Source: Microglena sp. YARC (lineage: Eukaryota; Chlorophyta; Chlorophyceae; Chlamydomonadales; Chlamydomonadaceae). From it: 64,000 nt of DNA. The notes under the pieces were generated by a model. The model had not been told where the DNA came from. It ran no database searches and saw nothing but the letters and a program-made list of their open reading frames with translations. How positions within the stretch are numbered: the first letter of the stretch is position 1; every line of letters starts with the position of its first letter. This document shows positions 20,001 to 29,200 of the stretch, one piece after another. The stretch lies in the NCBI GenBank assembly GCA_022414725.1, contig CM039463.1:23919910-23983909 (forward strand). Direction: 5' to 3'. A program made the translations under genes and the position numbers.

Positions 20001-22961
20001 TGCCCACAGAACCTCCACAACATCATCACATAATAAAAAAACAAAAACTGCCTTTCCAGTATACCTATACACCCGCTTGTCAAATGTTTGCGCACCTATC
20101 AAAAGTACAGCCTCATTTCAAATGCACTCCCACCTTTCAAATGTACACCCACATTTCAAAGTTACACCCACCACTCAAATGTTCACCCACCACTCAAAGT
20201 TACACCCACCACTCAAATGTACACCCACCTGTCAAAGTTACACCCACCACTCAAATGTACACCCACCACTCAAAGTTACACCCACCACTCAAATGTACGT
20301 CCACCTATCAAAGTTACACCCACCACTAAAATGCACACCCACCTGTCAAAGTTACACCCACCACTCAAATGCACACCCACATTTCAAATGTACACCCAAC
20401 CTCTCCTATTTACGTCCACCATCTTTCGGCCCAGGTCGAAGAAGGCAAGGGAGATGAACTTCTGGAAGCCCTCCATTCCTACCTCACCGAAAACGATGCT
20501 ACCATTAAGGATATATTCAACAAAAGCGATGCAAATAAGAATGGTAGGCACGGATGTTAAGCTGACAATAATGAATGCCCTGGCAGGGGTAGGGGGTTCG
20601 ATGCTCCCTAGAAGGCATTGGGGTCTCAGGTCAGGATGTCGCTCAGATCTAGTACGAAGTCGCCGACATAGTAAGGCCAGCAGTGGCTGTGTAAGATGTA
20701 TCCATTCCTCGTCCACTTCCCCCAGCTCTTCAGTCAACTCACCTCATTGTGAAGGAGCACTGGAAATAAGAGGGGAAATGTTAAAATGTGTATAAATGTA
20801 CAAGACATCGATGCAACTAAGAACGGTAAGCACGGATGTGAAGCAGTGGAAGATATATCCATTCCTCGTCCACTTCCCCCAGCCCTTCAGTCAACTCATT
20901 TCATTGTGAAGGAGCATTGGAAAGAAAATGTGGGGAAATGTTAAAATGTTGGGAAATGTTAATGTTAAAATGTGTATAAATGTACAAGACATCGATGCAA
21001 ATAAGAAAGGTAAGCACGGATGTTAAGAAGTGGAAGATGTATCCAATCCTCTTCTACTTCAGTCCTCGCATAAGAACGTCGCAAATTGCAGTATTGACAC
21101 AAGTGCGCCTGACTGGTGGCTAGCCCCAGTGCAAGCAAACAGGATGGCCCGCTCAACCTCACGCCTCGTAATAAGACAAACTCTTTATTTATGTTAGTTA
21201 TTTAGTTATTTGCACCTGATGTATCATCAGACCGCTCTTACAGCATCAAATGTGATCGTTTACTTGTATGTTACAGTCCAGGGTTAGCCAAATATGCTAG
21301 GGAAGGGGGGGGGGGGGGGGGGGGTGAATGTGCACAATCGCGAACACTATGAACACCATGAATACTTTGAACTTGCACAATCATGAACGCAATCATCTGT
21401 GATTGTATATATGTATGTTACAGTCCAGGGGTAGCCAAATAGGCTAGCGGGGTGGGGTGGGGGTGGGGTGTGGGGTGTGTGGGTGTGGGTGTGGGTGTGT
21501 GTGTGTGGGGGGGGGGGTACGAACGTGCACAATCTTGAACTCTATTAGCACCATGAATACTATGAACTTCCACAATCATGAACGCAATCATCTGTGATTA
21601 TATATATGTATGTTACAGTCCAGGGTTGGCCAAATAGGCTAGCGGGGTGGGGTGTGTGTGTGTGTGGGGGGTACGAACGTGCACAATCTTGAACTCTATT
21701 AGCACCATGAATACTATGAACTTGCACAATCATAAACGCAAGCAAGTGTGATTGTATATATGCATGTTGCAGTCCAGAGTTAGCCAAATAGGTTTGGGGG
21801 GGGGGGGGGGGGTATGAACGTTCACAATCGTGAACGCTATAAGCACCATGAATCCAATGAACGTGCACAATCGTGAACACTATGAGCACCATGAATACTA
21901 TGAACTTTCACAATCATGAACACAAGCAACTGTGGTTGGTATCCATGTATGTTACAGTCCAGGATTTGCCAAACAGGCAAGGGGGGGAGGGAGGAGGGGG
22001 TGAACGTGCACAATTGTGAACAATATGAGCACCATGAATACTTTAAACGTGCGCAATCACAAACATAAGCAAATGTGATTACTGTATACAGTGCAGGACT
22101 TCAGTCCTCACATAAAAACAGATCAAGGTCAAGCATTGATCTATGTGCACATTATGTTGCATCCTCAGTGCTGCTGGTTTGTGTCGGGAGGCTCACCTCC
22201 TGGGGTGAAATTCCTTTCATAAAAGAAAAAGAAGACAAAAACTCACCCTTACTCACTCACTCTTTAAACACTCACCCTTTAAACACTCACCCTTTAAAAA
22301 CTCACTCTTGTTGCAGCAACTTTGATTATGACTTATGAGTGTACAAGCATGAACACAAGTGACTGTAATTATGGTATATATGTGCAGTACAAAGGGAGGG
22401 GAGGAGGTAGACCAACCATATGCCCACAATGTGGTTGGTCTATTTAATCAATTAATTGTTTATTTTGTTTGTATTTATTGTATTAATTTGTATTTATTTA
22501 TTTAATTAATTAATTATTTATCTTATTTATTTTCAATTTAGGTAGCTGACCTGGCCTCTTGAAGTCGCTCGCCTGATCTCCCAACAATGACAACAAAAAC
22601 AACAACACAATCAATGAAAGCAACAACAAAAATGACCAGACACATGCATCCACAATCTACCAATTCAGGGACTCTATAACATGTTGAGGTCGCTCACCTG
22701 ATCTCCCTAACAATGTCAACAAAAACAAAAACATCAATAGCAGCAAAGAAACAAAAATGACAAAAATGACAATACCCACACATCCACAATATGCCGCTGC
22801 AGGAACTCTAGAACATGTTGAGGTCGCTCGCCTGATCTCCCAAATACCCGGGCTGAATAAAGACGAACAGCTGTTTGTCATCTCCTTCCTGTATAAGAAT
22901 GATACAAACAGTGATGGGTCACTGAGCTTGGATGAGTTGAAAGCTGCGGTTGCGTCGCAGG
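7006..22961 (+). CDS. Gene B: membrane-anchored DUF4347-like / EF-hand protein (at least 10 exons)
   Basis: Exons: 7006-7087, 8118-8299, 9182-9239, 11871-12010, 13030-13186, 14399-14577, 17280-17612, 18429-18566, 20435-20543, 22803-22961. All junction phases agree (about 512 residues). Residues 1-20 are a signal peptide; 42-65 are one transmembrane helix followed by CMCACC and NRKKDK, fitting a type I protein with a cytoplasmic tail. Residues about 138-300 resemble DUF4347: ERLVLISSHVQDP, KVGFVVYDW, IDLIGCRVM and FSASDDPTTS, matching that family's IDSSV, YGCNVA and AASDD blocks. EF-hand loops lie at 398-409 (degenerate), 455-466 (D.N.NG.....E, split by an intron) and 493-504 (D.N.DG.....E, canonical). 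The 3' end is unresolved: reading through the last donor gives a stop at 23060, but tandem donors suggest more exons. Exon 2 could also stop at 8293. Confidence 0.7.
7590..8100. repeat. GT then CA dinucleotide-rich tract in gene B intron 1
   Basis: GT-rich to about 7865 (with a recurring GCATACCTGGAGTGCAGAGG spacer), then CA-rich to 8100. At about 7920-7937 a copy of the exon 2 acceptor and first 12 exon bases occurs, followed by unrelated sequence. The long His/Thr and Cys/Val ORFs are artefacts. Confidence 0.85.
8300..8480 (+). repeat. G-rich tract in gene B intron 2
   Basis: Dense GGGG/GGTGGGG runs immediately 3' of exon 2, with G-quadruplex potential on the plus (transcribed RNA) strand. 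Confidence 0.6.
8855..8904. repeat. Perfect 21-bp inverted repeat (hairpin)
   Basis: Arms 8855-8875 and 8884-8904 are exact reverse complements (starting GGGTTCCC, ending CACGCC) around an 8-base loop TGTGGCAT. The arm resembles the CTCAACCTCACGCCTCG motif of a repeat fragment seen near 1835, 21150, 49890 and 53420. It may be two head-on repeat fragments. Confidence 0.9.
8920..9104 (+). mobile_element. Dispersed GC-hairpin element, copy 3
   Basis: AAGTCCTATGCAGCATCGCAAGCGACGC start, GGCTGACATGTCAGGCTT core and GGGGGCTCCGCC end. A 50-bp sequence, AAATGCACAAGGAAAAAG and following, occurs on both sides (about 8768 and 9107). The element plus the hairpin therefore sits inside a local duplication. 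Confidence 0.75.
9242..11770 (+). repeat. 93-bp satellite in gene B intron 3, splice-motif-bearing
   Basis: About 22 copies of a 93-bp unit to about 11290, then related divergent units to 11770. Each unit carries three GTGAGT strings: TGCAGGTGAGTCCCGTGG, GGTATAGTGAGTTCC and TTTGAGTGAGTCCCATGG. The array begins directly at the exon 3 donor (CCAAGTGAGT). Because 93 is a multiple of 3, long minus-strand ORFs (655, 635 and 312 codons) stay open; all are repeat artefacts. Confidence 0.92.
12080..12760 (+). repeat. Four tandem copies of gene B exon 4 donor side
   Basis: Copies end at about 12174, 12343, 12577 and 12756. Each repeats the last 80-95 bases of exon 4 (from CCCAAGCA...ACAAGGG to AAGATCCTATGAAG) and its GTATGATG donor. 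Between them are long G runs (12426-12480) and TGATGATG. None has an acceptor like exon 4's own. Confidence 0.85.
12935..13005 (+). pseudogene. Truncated copy of gene B exon 5
   Basis: Starts after a GCAG acceptor and repeats the first 65 bases of exon 5 (codons for LAGAVLTKVGFVVYDWMHF). It then runs into GTGTGACTG and the next acceptor copy. The true exon starts at 13030. Confidence 0.75.
13213..13295 (+). repeat. CATA tetranucleotide tract
   Basis: About 20 CATA units directly after CCCTTGGACTGTAG, the 3' end of the SINE-2 family, so the tract looks like an expanded SINE tail. In gene B intron 5. Confidence 0.85.
13505..13685 (+). mobile_element. tRNA-derived SINE-1
   Basis: Contains a box-A-like TGGCTCAATGGTTGAG and a perfect box B GGTTCGAATCC about 45 bp downstream, then a unique body (GGTCGCTGTCAACCGCCATGG, GTAGCAGCCCGTTCTGTACCACTGTAAGAC). 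A second, inverted copy is at 26014-26205. The head recurs inverted at about 13345-13405, making a local inverted pair. Confidence 0.75.
13875..14398 (+). repeat. Nine-copy array of gene B exon 6 acceptor
   Basis: 62-65-bp units, each with a polypyrimidine-like stretch, TACTGTTCAG acceptor, and the first exon 6 bases (GTATTTTGCAGGGTAGTGAG), ending in a C run. The ninth copy (acceptor at 14398) joins the complete exon. Using any earlier acceptor without re-splicing reads TGA in the next unit. Confidence 0.92.
14690..15950 (+). repeat. Eight-copy array of gene B exon 6 donor
   Basis: Units of about 140-250 bp repeat the last exon 6 codons (GAGGTTGGCTTTGCTTTGCTGAAG and variants) and the donor GTA(G/A)GTA. 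GGT-rich spacers (GTGGTTGCTGCCGTTGTGGCTG, ATCTTGATGCTCTTG) separate them. The CCACGCCCCTCCAGGCGTTATC repeat fragment is inserted near 15313. Confidence 0.88.
15966..16571 (+). repeat. 18-bp GGTGGTGGTTGCTGTCAT minisatellite
   Basis: About 32 copies, with occasional 3-bp insertions and GGT-to-GTA variants, in gene B intron 6. It is open on both strands (Val/Ala/Met and Thr/Met/Ala ORFs), which marks it as an artefact rather than coding. Confidence 0.93.
16648..17215 (+). repeat. Three extra copies of gene B exon 7 acceptor side
   Basis: Copies start after ACTACAG at about 16651, 16972 and 17126. Each repeats up to 100 bases of exon 7 (ALHELTEVLFSASDDP...). The third carries a stop (TAA in the AACATAAGTG context). 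The complete exon begins at 17280. Confidence 0.85.
17805..17980 (+). repeat. Poly-G tracts in ~75-bp tandem units
   Basis: G runs at about 17813-17827, 17874-17903 and 17948-17976. They are separated by TCTATACAGATAATTGG, ACTTACCATTTCTTGACACA and TTTACAG. Strong G-quadruplex potential in gene B intron 7. Confidence 0.85.
18016..18318 (-). mobile_element. Rearranged hAT-like MITE cluster
   Basis: Same family as 3564-3700, beginning TAGGGAACGGCAATATGATATC and ending GGCCCCTA. The left end is present twice (second at about 18090), and an internal inverted piece (GTCAGACTGCCGGCATC) lies at about 18166. No clear target duplication remains. Confidence 0.65.
18321..18461 (+). repeat. 41-bp direct repeat of exon 8 acceptor around an AT palindrome
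   Basis: The exon 8 acceptor and first exon bases (TTCACAGGTACAGAAAATGG...) occur at 18321-18362 and again at 18420-18461. They flank an about 58-bp AT-only palindrome (AAATTTAAATAATT...AATTATTTAAATTT). Only the second copy continues into the full exon. Confidence 0.88.
18600..19265 (+). repeat. Five or more copies of gene B exon 8 donor side
   Basis: Repeats of AGCCT(T/C)AGA(C/T)GATGCCAGCATAGTGCAGAAATTGGTGAGT and flanks at about 18655-18695, 18765-18820, 18900-18945, 19015-19065 and 19140-19190. The GTGAGT donor is mostly preserved. Some copies carry a changed exon part (GAGAGAGGAC). Confidence 0.82.
19600..19955 (+). repeat. CCTCCACTTCCA-type minisatellite
   Basis: Interleaved 6/12-bp units (ACCTCC, ACTTCC, ATCTTC, CTTTGA) in gene B intron 8. 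Ser/Thr and Val/Glu ORFs on the two strands are artefacts. Confidence 0.9.
20085..20400 (+). repeat. ~40-bp CACCACTCAAATGTACACCC minisatellite
   Basis: Alternating CACCCACCACTCAAATGTACAC and AAAGTTACACCCACC units just upstream of the exon 9 acceptor (20434). Confidence 0.88.
20795..21060 (+). repeat. Two copies of gene B exon 9 donor side
   Basis: GACATCGATGCAACTAAGAACG|GTAAGC at about 20806 and GACATCGATGCAAATAAGAAAG|GTAAGC at about 20988 repeat the end of exon 9, the first half of an EF-hand loop. Each has its own donor. Confidence 0.78.
21265..22035 (-). repeat. Five tandem SINE-2 tail fragments with G runs
   Basis: Each about 165-bp unit has TGTTACAGTCCAGGGTTAGCCAAATAGGCTAG (the reversed SINE-2 3' end), a G or GT run, and AACGTGCACAATC..TGAAC. 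The composite unit must have amplified after insertion. Confidence 0.8.
22548..22720 (+). repeat. Two copies of gene B exon 10 acceptor side
   Basis: CCTCTTGAAGTCGCTCGCCTGATCTCCCAA (about 22555) and TTCAGGGACTCTATAACATGTTGAGGTCGCTCACC (about 22665) repeat the start of exon 10 before the true acceptor at 22802. Confidence 0.78.
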
Positions 22962-23640
22962 GTAATAAGGATGGTGGCACTAGCAGCAGCGGTGGTGGTG
23001 GTGCGGAGAACGGGAAAGGCGCTACTGTCCGCAGTCCTGGTGAACTTCCAAGCAGTCCTTGATGGGCTGAAGGCTGCGGGTGTGGCGCATGGTAAGAGGG
23101 ATGGTGGCGCTAGCAGCAGCAGCCGTGGTGGTGCGGAGAACGGGAAACGCGCTACTGTCCACACTCCTGGTGAACTTCCAAGCAGTCCTTGATGGGTTGA
23201 AGGCTGCGGGTGTGGCGCATGGTAATAAGGATGGTAGCGCTAGCAGCAGCGGTGGTTATGGTGCAGAGAACGGGAAAGGCGCTACTGTCCGCAGTCCTGG
23301 TGAACTTCCAAGCAGTCCTTGATGGGTTGAAGGCTGTGGGTGTGGCGCATGGTAAGAGGGATGGTGGCGCTAGCAGCAGCAGCCGTGGTGGTGCGGAGAA
23401 CGGGAAAGGCGCTACTGTCCGCAGTCCTGGTGAACTTCCAATCAGTCCTTGATGGGTTGAAGGCTGTGGGTGTGGCGCATGGTAAGAGGGATGGTGGCGC
23501 TAGCAGCAGCAGCCGTGGTGGTGCGGAGAATGGGAAAGGCGCTCCTGTCCGCAGTCCTGGTGAACTTCCAAGCAGTCCTTGATGGGTTGAAGGCTGCGGA
23601 TGCGGCCCATAGTAAGAAGAATGGTGACAAGGACGGTTGC
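22962..23640 (+). repeat. 130-bp tandem array at gene B exon 10 donor
   Basis: Five 130-bp units, each starting with the exon 10 end (GATGGGTTGAAGGCTGCGGGTG, GCGCATG|GTAAGAGGG), then GCTAGCAGCAGC and a GGTGAACTTCCAAGCAGTCCTT block. Short 80-codon ORFs repeat in register every 130 bp and are not separate genes. Confidence 0.88.
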
Positions 23641-23997
23641 GCTTTGCTGGCGCTGGTGCTGGTGACGAGAAGGGGAAGGTTGCTCCAAAAATTCTTAGTG
23701 CCATTTCCATTCATAAAGGTTCTGAATGTGGAATCGCAGAATTCCACATTCCATACGGTTAAGTCGGTATTCTCATGAACATGCCTATAAATATGTGTAA
23801 ACAGCTTCTGGTAGCGGAGGCGAACATCATTATAAATCATTATATATACATATCACATGAAGACAGCGAGTAGCCTGTAACAGCATGTAACATGCATAAA
23901 CCAAGACGGCGGGCAGCCTGCAACAGCCTGTGACAATATTTACCAAGACGAAGATCGCCCTTGCAGGCTGGAGCCATGCAACGGTCGTGGTTACGTG

Positions 23998-24215
23998 GGT
24001 CTGTGTCTCGGTCTGAGTCTGTGCCTCGGTCTGGGTATCGGTCTGTGCCTCGGTCTGGGTATCGGTCTGTGCCTCGGTCTGGGTCTCGGTCTGGGTCTCG
24101 GTTTGGGTCTGTGTATCGGTCTGGGTCTGGGTCTGGGTCTGTGTATCGTTCTGGGTCCCGGTCTGGGTCTTGGTCTCAATCTGGGTCTGGGTCTCGGGCT
24201 GGGTCTCGGTCTTCT
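23998..24215 (+). repeat. TCTGGGTCTCGG minisatellite
   Basis: 12/18-bp units after a CCTTGCAG acceptor-like site at 23968. The phase 0 reading is Ser/Arg/Gly-rich and stops at about 24368. It could be a 3'-terminal exon of gene B only if an intermediate exon supplies phase 0, so I leave it non-coding. Confidence 0.7.
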
Positions 24216-24689
24216 GCGTCTCGAAGCTTCCATGCGGCATCCGCAGGTCATGCGCAACGCCGGCTAGCGTCGTCCGAGGGCGCTCACGGGCGCCGAACCC
24301 TTAGGTTAAATTGCTCCTCCTCCTCCTCCAGTGTGAGCGGTGTACCCGTGGTGTATCTGCTTAGTTGAGGGTGGTAACCAATTTAAAGTAGCATACATAC
24401 ATACATACATACATAAGACGACTATATATTTTATACTGTAGTGCAGTCAAATCAGCAGTTGAAGTCTGCATCATGTTCAGTGTCAACATGTATGCATACA
24501 TTTTTTGTATGTTTGTGGTTCGTGTTTGGAGATCACTTCCTTGGGTGAGAACTCCTGCACCCCTCCTTGGGTGAGAACTTCATCCCCAATATCAAGGAGT
24601 TAAAGGATACAACCACACAATAAAATAGACGAAGGAAACACGATGGATGGGCCAAATGATACAAACAAATGTCCGCGTCAACAATTTTT

Positions 24690-24775
24690 CTGGTCTTTTG
24701 TTTTACAGCCGAAGACGGTGAGAAGCCAAATTGCTGGCTAATGCTATGTATCCAAGTTCAATTTCAAGTCAAAGG
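24690..24775 (+). mobile_element. Dispersed repeat-3 (CCGAAGACGG family)
   Basis: About 60-100-bp family defined by GCCGAAGACGGTGAGCAGCC, AAATTGTTGGCTGGAGCCATG and CCAAGTTCAGGTT. Other copies are near 25440, 41275, 41435, 41665, 49020, 49465, 50030 and 50585. Class unknown. Confidence 0.55.
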
Positions 24776-24826
24776 ACACAACATTGCATGCCAGAAGCAC
24801 AGGCATCTAGCGGATAAAATAATTAA

Positions 24827-24978
24827 ATTATCACTGTAGCACGAACTCAAGGCCCCCGTTGGTAAAACGATTGTTTGGGGTTCAGTTCATCAGTGCTTCT
24901 TCGTTTTAGCATCTCCTGATATCATGGTCGGGCAAGTCCCTTTAGCCTGTTCGGCCAACCCAAGAATGTAACAACGTA
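24827..24978 (+). mobile_element. SINE-2 family copy
   Basis: Head TATCACTGTAGCACGAACTCAAGG, box-B-like GGGGTTCAGTTC, body GGGCAAGTCCCTTTAGCC, end AATGTAAC. The CATA tail is reduced. Confidence 0.72.
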
Positions 24979-25226
24979 AACATGCATAAAAATGACATGC
25001 AGGAGACTCAATGGTTAGTGGTAAGCATGGTGCACACACGTCAAAAATTCATATGGACAGTTGTCACACGTATTAAAGCATCAGTGGTTGTTCGTGCAAC
25101 AAGCAATCAATTAAACCAGCCAACAATAAATATTAGGCCAGTTCATCAACTGCAGTATGGATTGATGGCAATCAATCATTCCCAGATGAGACTGGATGAG
25201 GCGATGATTGAATTATATTGTAGAAT

Positions 25227-25385
25227 TCAATGATCACTGTGGAACAAACTCAGGGCCCCCGTCAGTAAACGATTGTTTGGGGTTCAGTTCATCAATGCCT
25301 TTTCTTTTTAAGCCTTTCCTATCACGGATGGGCAAGTCCCTGTAGCCTATCTGGCCTACCCCTGGACTGTAACATACTTACATAC
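25227..25385 (+). mobile_element. SINE-2 family copy
   Basis: TGATCACTGTGGAACAAACTCAGGGCCCCC head through CTGGACTGTAACATACTTACATAC. Only 250 bp from the previous copy, same orientation. Confidence 0.75.
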
Positions 25386-25619
25386 AATCAATCACTGTCT
25401 GGATTGTTCGTGGGTGGGAAAGTCCCTTTAGCCTAATTGGAATTGGAAGACGGTGAGCAGCCGAGAGTTGGCTGAAAAACCCATGTAACAATTCAAATTA
25501 GCCTAATCGGCTATCCCCTGGACTGTAACATACATACCTGCAATCAGCCCCTCCAGACGATTGACTGTTTGATGTGGGGTTTCTTCAGCCAACCTGGCTA
25601 CCCCGAACAGTATCTGACA

Positions 25620-25865
25620 CATAAAAAGATACAAATACATATACACATATAAAGAAACATATACACATATAAATATACATATACGCATAGGCATATAAAC
25701 ATATGCACATATGAAGATACATATACACATATACACATATAAAGATACATATACACATACAAAGATACATATACATATACGCAGGCATGTACGCATATAA
25801 ACATAGATATATACATATGCGCGTATAAAGATACATATACAGTACACACATATTAAGAAACATAT
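25620..25865 (+). repeat. ATACACATATAAAGATACAT repeat
   Basis: Irregular ACATAT/AAAGATAC units directly 5' of the MITE at 25869. Tyr/Cys/Val ORFs on the minus strand are artefacts. Confidence 0.8.
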
Positions 25866-25868
25866 ACA

Positions 25869-26008
25869 TAGGGACCGGCATATCATATGATGTTGACCAA
25901 AGGCGAGTATGACATCATACAAATTGCATCATATGATATAGTACATAAATGGTAACTTTGGCCAGATCAGACTGCCGGCATCATAAGATATCATATTGCC
26001 GTTCCGTA
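25869..26008 (+). mobile_element. hAT-like MITE, copy 3
   Basis: TAGGGACCGGCATATC start, GTTGACCAAAGGCGAGTATGA body, GTCAGACTGCCGGCATC and a CCGTTCCGTA end. Flanks CATATACA and AGGGATTC do not match, so the target duplication is lost or the 3' end has been joined to SINE-1. Confidence 0.75.
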
Positions 26009-26013
26009 AGGGA

Positions 26014-26205
26014 TTCCTGTCTTACGGTGGTAGAGAACCGGCTGCTACTAAACCTGGACAGTGCTACCATGGCGGTTGACAGCGACTGCGAACACTAAAG
26101 CACACCCGTAGGGATTCCAACCCAGCACCTTCTTCAGCCAAGCAAAAAGATCACCTATTGAACCATTCGCCGAATCGGGATCCTGCTTAAACCTGATTTA
26201 AGAAC
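26014..26205 (-). mobile_element. tRNA-derived SINE-1, second copy
   Basis: Reverse complement of 13505-13685. It carries box B as GGTTGGAATCCC, the GTTCGCAGTCGCTGTCAACCGCCATGG body and the TAGTAGCAGCCGGTTCT end. It abuts the MITE on its left. Confidence 0.75.
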
Positions 26206-26289
26206 CTTCATACATTGGTGCTCAATGAATAGTGGGTAGTTAGTTTCTAGTCTCATGCAGCACACCAGTCTGAGTTTTCTTTTGTTGAT

Positions 26290-29200
26290 TTAAAATGCCT
26301 TGACTTCAGCGTTCGCATTCACCGCCCCCAATGAACCAGGATTCAAGGGCGGCAGTGTCGACGGACTTCCACCTGCACTTTCCATTGGTACCGCAGGGGC
26401 GCCTTGCACATGACTCAGCGCCGCACCTGCACTTTCCATTGGTACCGCAGGGGCGCCTTGCACATGACTCAGCACCGCATCTGACTGAGGCCAAGGGTCT
26501 AACACAGAAGTATCCCTATTTGTCGCCGATGGAGAACCATCTACAGGCGTTTGGACAGGACCCCCTGTTGCTTCATCAGGCGCCGTACTTCGTACTGGAT
26601 TCAAGCTAGAGGGTTGAGCTGGCGCCGCGAAATCAGGTGCTGTACTTTGTGCATGATTCAAGCTAGAGGTTTCAGCTGTGGCCCAGGCATCAGGCGTTGT
26701 ATTTCGTACTGGATACCTGCTAAAGGGTTGAGCTGGTGCCCCAGGATTTTGTACAGGATTCAAGCTAGGGCTTTCAGCTGGTGCCGCAGAATCAGGTGCT
26801 TTGCTTTGTGCATGAGTCAAGCTAGAGGGTACCCCAGTGTCAGGTGCACTACTTTGCACTGGCGCCAAGCTAGAGGTTTCAGCTGGGGCTTGGGCCTCAG
26901 GCGCTGTATTTCGTACTGGATACATGCTAGAAGGTTGAGCTGGTGCCCCAGCATTTTGTACAGGATTCAAGCTATAGGTTTCAGCTGGTGCTGTGGAATC
27001 AGGTGCTGTACTTTGCTCATGATTTATACTAGGTCCAGCATGTGCTCCGGCATTTTGTACAGGATTCAAGCTAGAGCTTTCAGCTGGAGCCGCAGAATCA
27101 GGTGCTGTCCTTTGTGCATGAGTCAAGCTAGAGGGTGCCCCAGTGTCAGGTGCACTGCTGTGCACTGGCGCCAAGCTAGAGGTTTCAGCTGGGTCCCGGG
27201 CCTCAGGCGTTGTACTTCGTACTGGATTCAAGCTAGAGGGTTGAGCTGGTGCCGCGGAATCAGGTGCTGTACTTTGTGCATGATCCAAGCTAGATGGTTG
27301 ATCTGGTGGCCCAGAATAAGGTGCGCTGTTTTGCACATGGGCCACGCTGGCAGTGGCCTCTTCTCGTGCAGGTGTTAGAGGGTTGCTGTGTGAAGGTGCC
27401 AAGCTAAAGGGTTCAGCTGGTGGCCCAGAAGAAGGTGCGCTGCTTTGCACAGGGGCCAAGCTGGCAGTGGCCTCTTCTTGTGCAGGTGCTAGAAGGCTGC
27501 TACGTGCAGGTGCCAAGCTAGAGGGTTCTGGTTGTTCTTGGTAAACACTACGTGGGGGTGGGGGTGAGCTTTGTACTGGGGCCATGTTGACAGTACCTTG
27601 TGGGGCACCTTGCACTGGGGGTAAGCCAGATTGTGCAGGTTCCTGTCTAGGTGCAGGAGGTGAGCTTTGCACTGGGGCCATGCTAATTGTATGCTGTGGT
27701 GAAACTGGAGGTGGGGGGGCACCTTGCACTGGGGGTAAGCTAGATGGTGCAGGTCCCTGTCTAGGTGCAGGAGGTGAGCTTTGCACTGGGGCCATGCCGA
27801 TAGGACCCTGTGGTGCGCCTGGAGGTGGGGGGGCAGAGCTTTGCACCGGGGCCATGTTGATAGGATCATGTGGTGCGACTGGAGGGGGGGTAGAGCTTTG
27901 CACTGGGGCCATGCTGATAGGACCCTGTGGTGCACCTGGAGGTGGGGGGGTACCTTGCACTGGGGGGAAGCTAGATGGTGCAGGTCCCTGTCCAGATGCA
28001 GGGGGTGAGCTTTGCACTGGGGCCATGCTAATAGTATCCTGTGGTGCACCTAGATGTGGGGGGGCAGAGCTTTGTGCTGTGGCCATGTTGAAAGGATCAC
28101 GTGGGGTACCTGGAGGTGGGGGGGCACCTTGTACTGGGGGTAAGCTAGATGGCGCAGGTCCCTGTCCTGGTGCAGGGGGTGAGCTTTGCACTGGGGCCAT
28201 GCTAATAGTATCTAGTGCTGCACCTGGGTGTGGAGGGGCACCTTGTACTGGGGCTAAGCTAGCTGGCTGCAATTGCCCCACTGGAGGGGGGGCAGAGCTT
28301 TGCACTGGAGCCATGCTAATAGGATCATGTAGGGCACCTGGAGGTTGGGGGGCACCTTGTACTGGGGGTAAGCCAGATGGCGCAGGTCCCTGTCCTCTTG
28401 CAGGGGGTGAGCTTTGCACTGGGGCCATGCTAATAGTATCTAGTGCTGCACCTGGGTGTGGAGGGGCACCTTGTACTGGGGGTAAGCTAGCTGGCTGCCC
28501 TTGCACCACTGAAGGGGGGGCAGAGCTTTTTACCGGGGCCATGTACACGGAGTCCACTTGTGCCTCGCTTGTACCTGGGACATTTGAGCCAGGGACGGTA
28601 GGAGCATCAGCTTGAGCATCAGCTGTTCTTGGAGAAGATGCAACAGGCTTAGCAGCACCAGGATCGATATCTGTCCCTGGGACAACTGCAGCAGCAGCTC
28701 CAGCTCCAGCAGTGGGGGCGGCACCTGAGGCCAAGGTAGCAGCTGCATGACGGGTCTCTGTCCCTGGGACAGCTGCAACGGCAGCAGCAGCTCCAGCTCC
28801 AGCAGCGGGGGCGACACCTGAGGCCACTGCAGCAGCAGCAGGATCGATCTCAGTCCCTGGGGCAGCTGCAACGGCAGCAGCATTTGGATCTGTTCTTGGA
28901 GCAGATGCAACAGGCTTAGCAGCAGCAGTAGGACCGATCTCTGTCCCTGGGACAGGATCGATCTCAGTCCCTGGGGCAGCTGCAACGGCAGCAGCATTTG
29001 GATCTGTTCTTGGAGCAGATGCAACAGGCTTAGCAGCAGTAGTAGGACCGATCTCTGTCCCTGGGACAGCTGCAACGGCAGCAGCTCCAGCTCCAGCACC
29101 AGCATTTGATGGAGGAGCACTTACAGCCCCCCCAGCTACAGCAGCAGCAGCGGGGGCAGCACCTGAGGCCACTGTAGCAGCAGCAGGACCGGTCTCTGTC

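Noticed and set aside
22950..23582. Series of near-identical 80-codon ORFs every 130 bp
   Set aside because: They are the repeated exon 10 donor unit of gene B in one shifted frame, not a gene family.
23961..24368. Ser/Arg/Gly-rich ORF as the 3' exon of gene B
   Set aside because: An acceptor is present, but the phase does not fit exon 10 and most of the ORF is a 12/18-bp minisatellite. Left open pending an intermediate exon.
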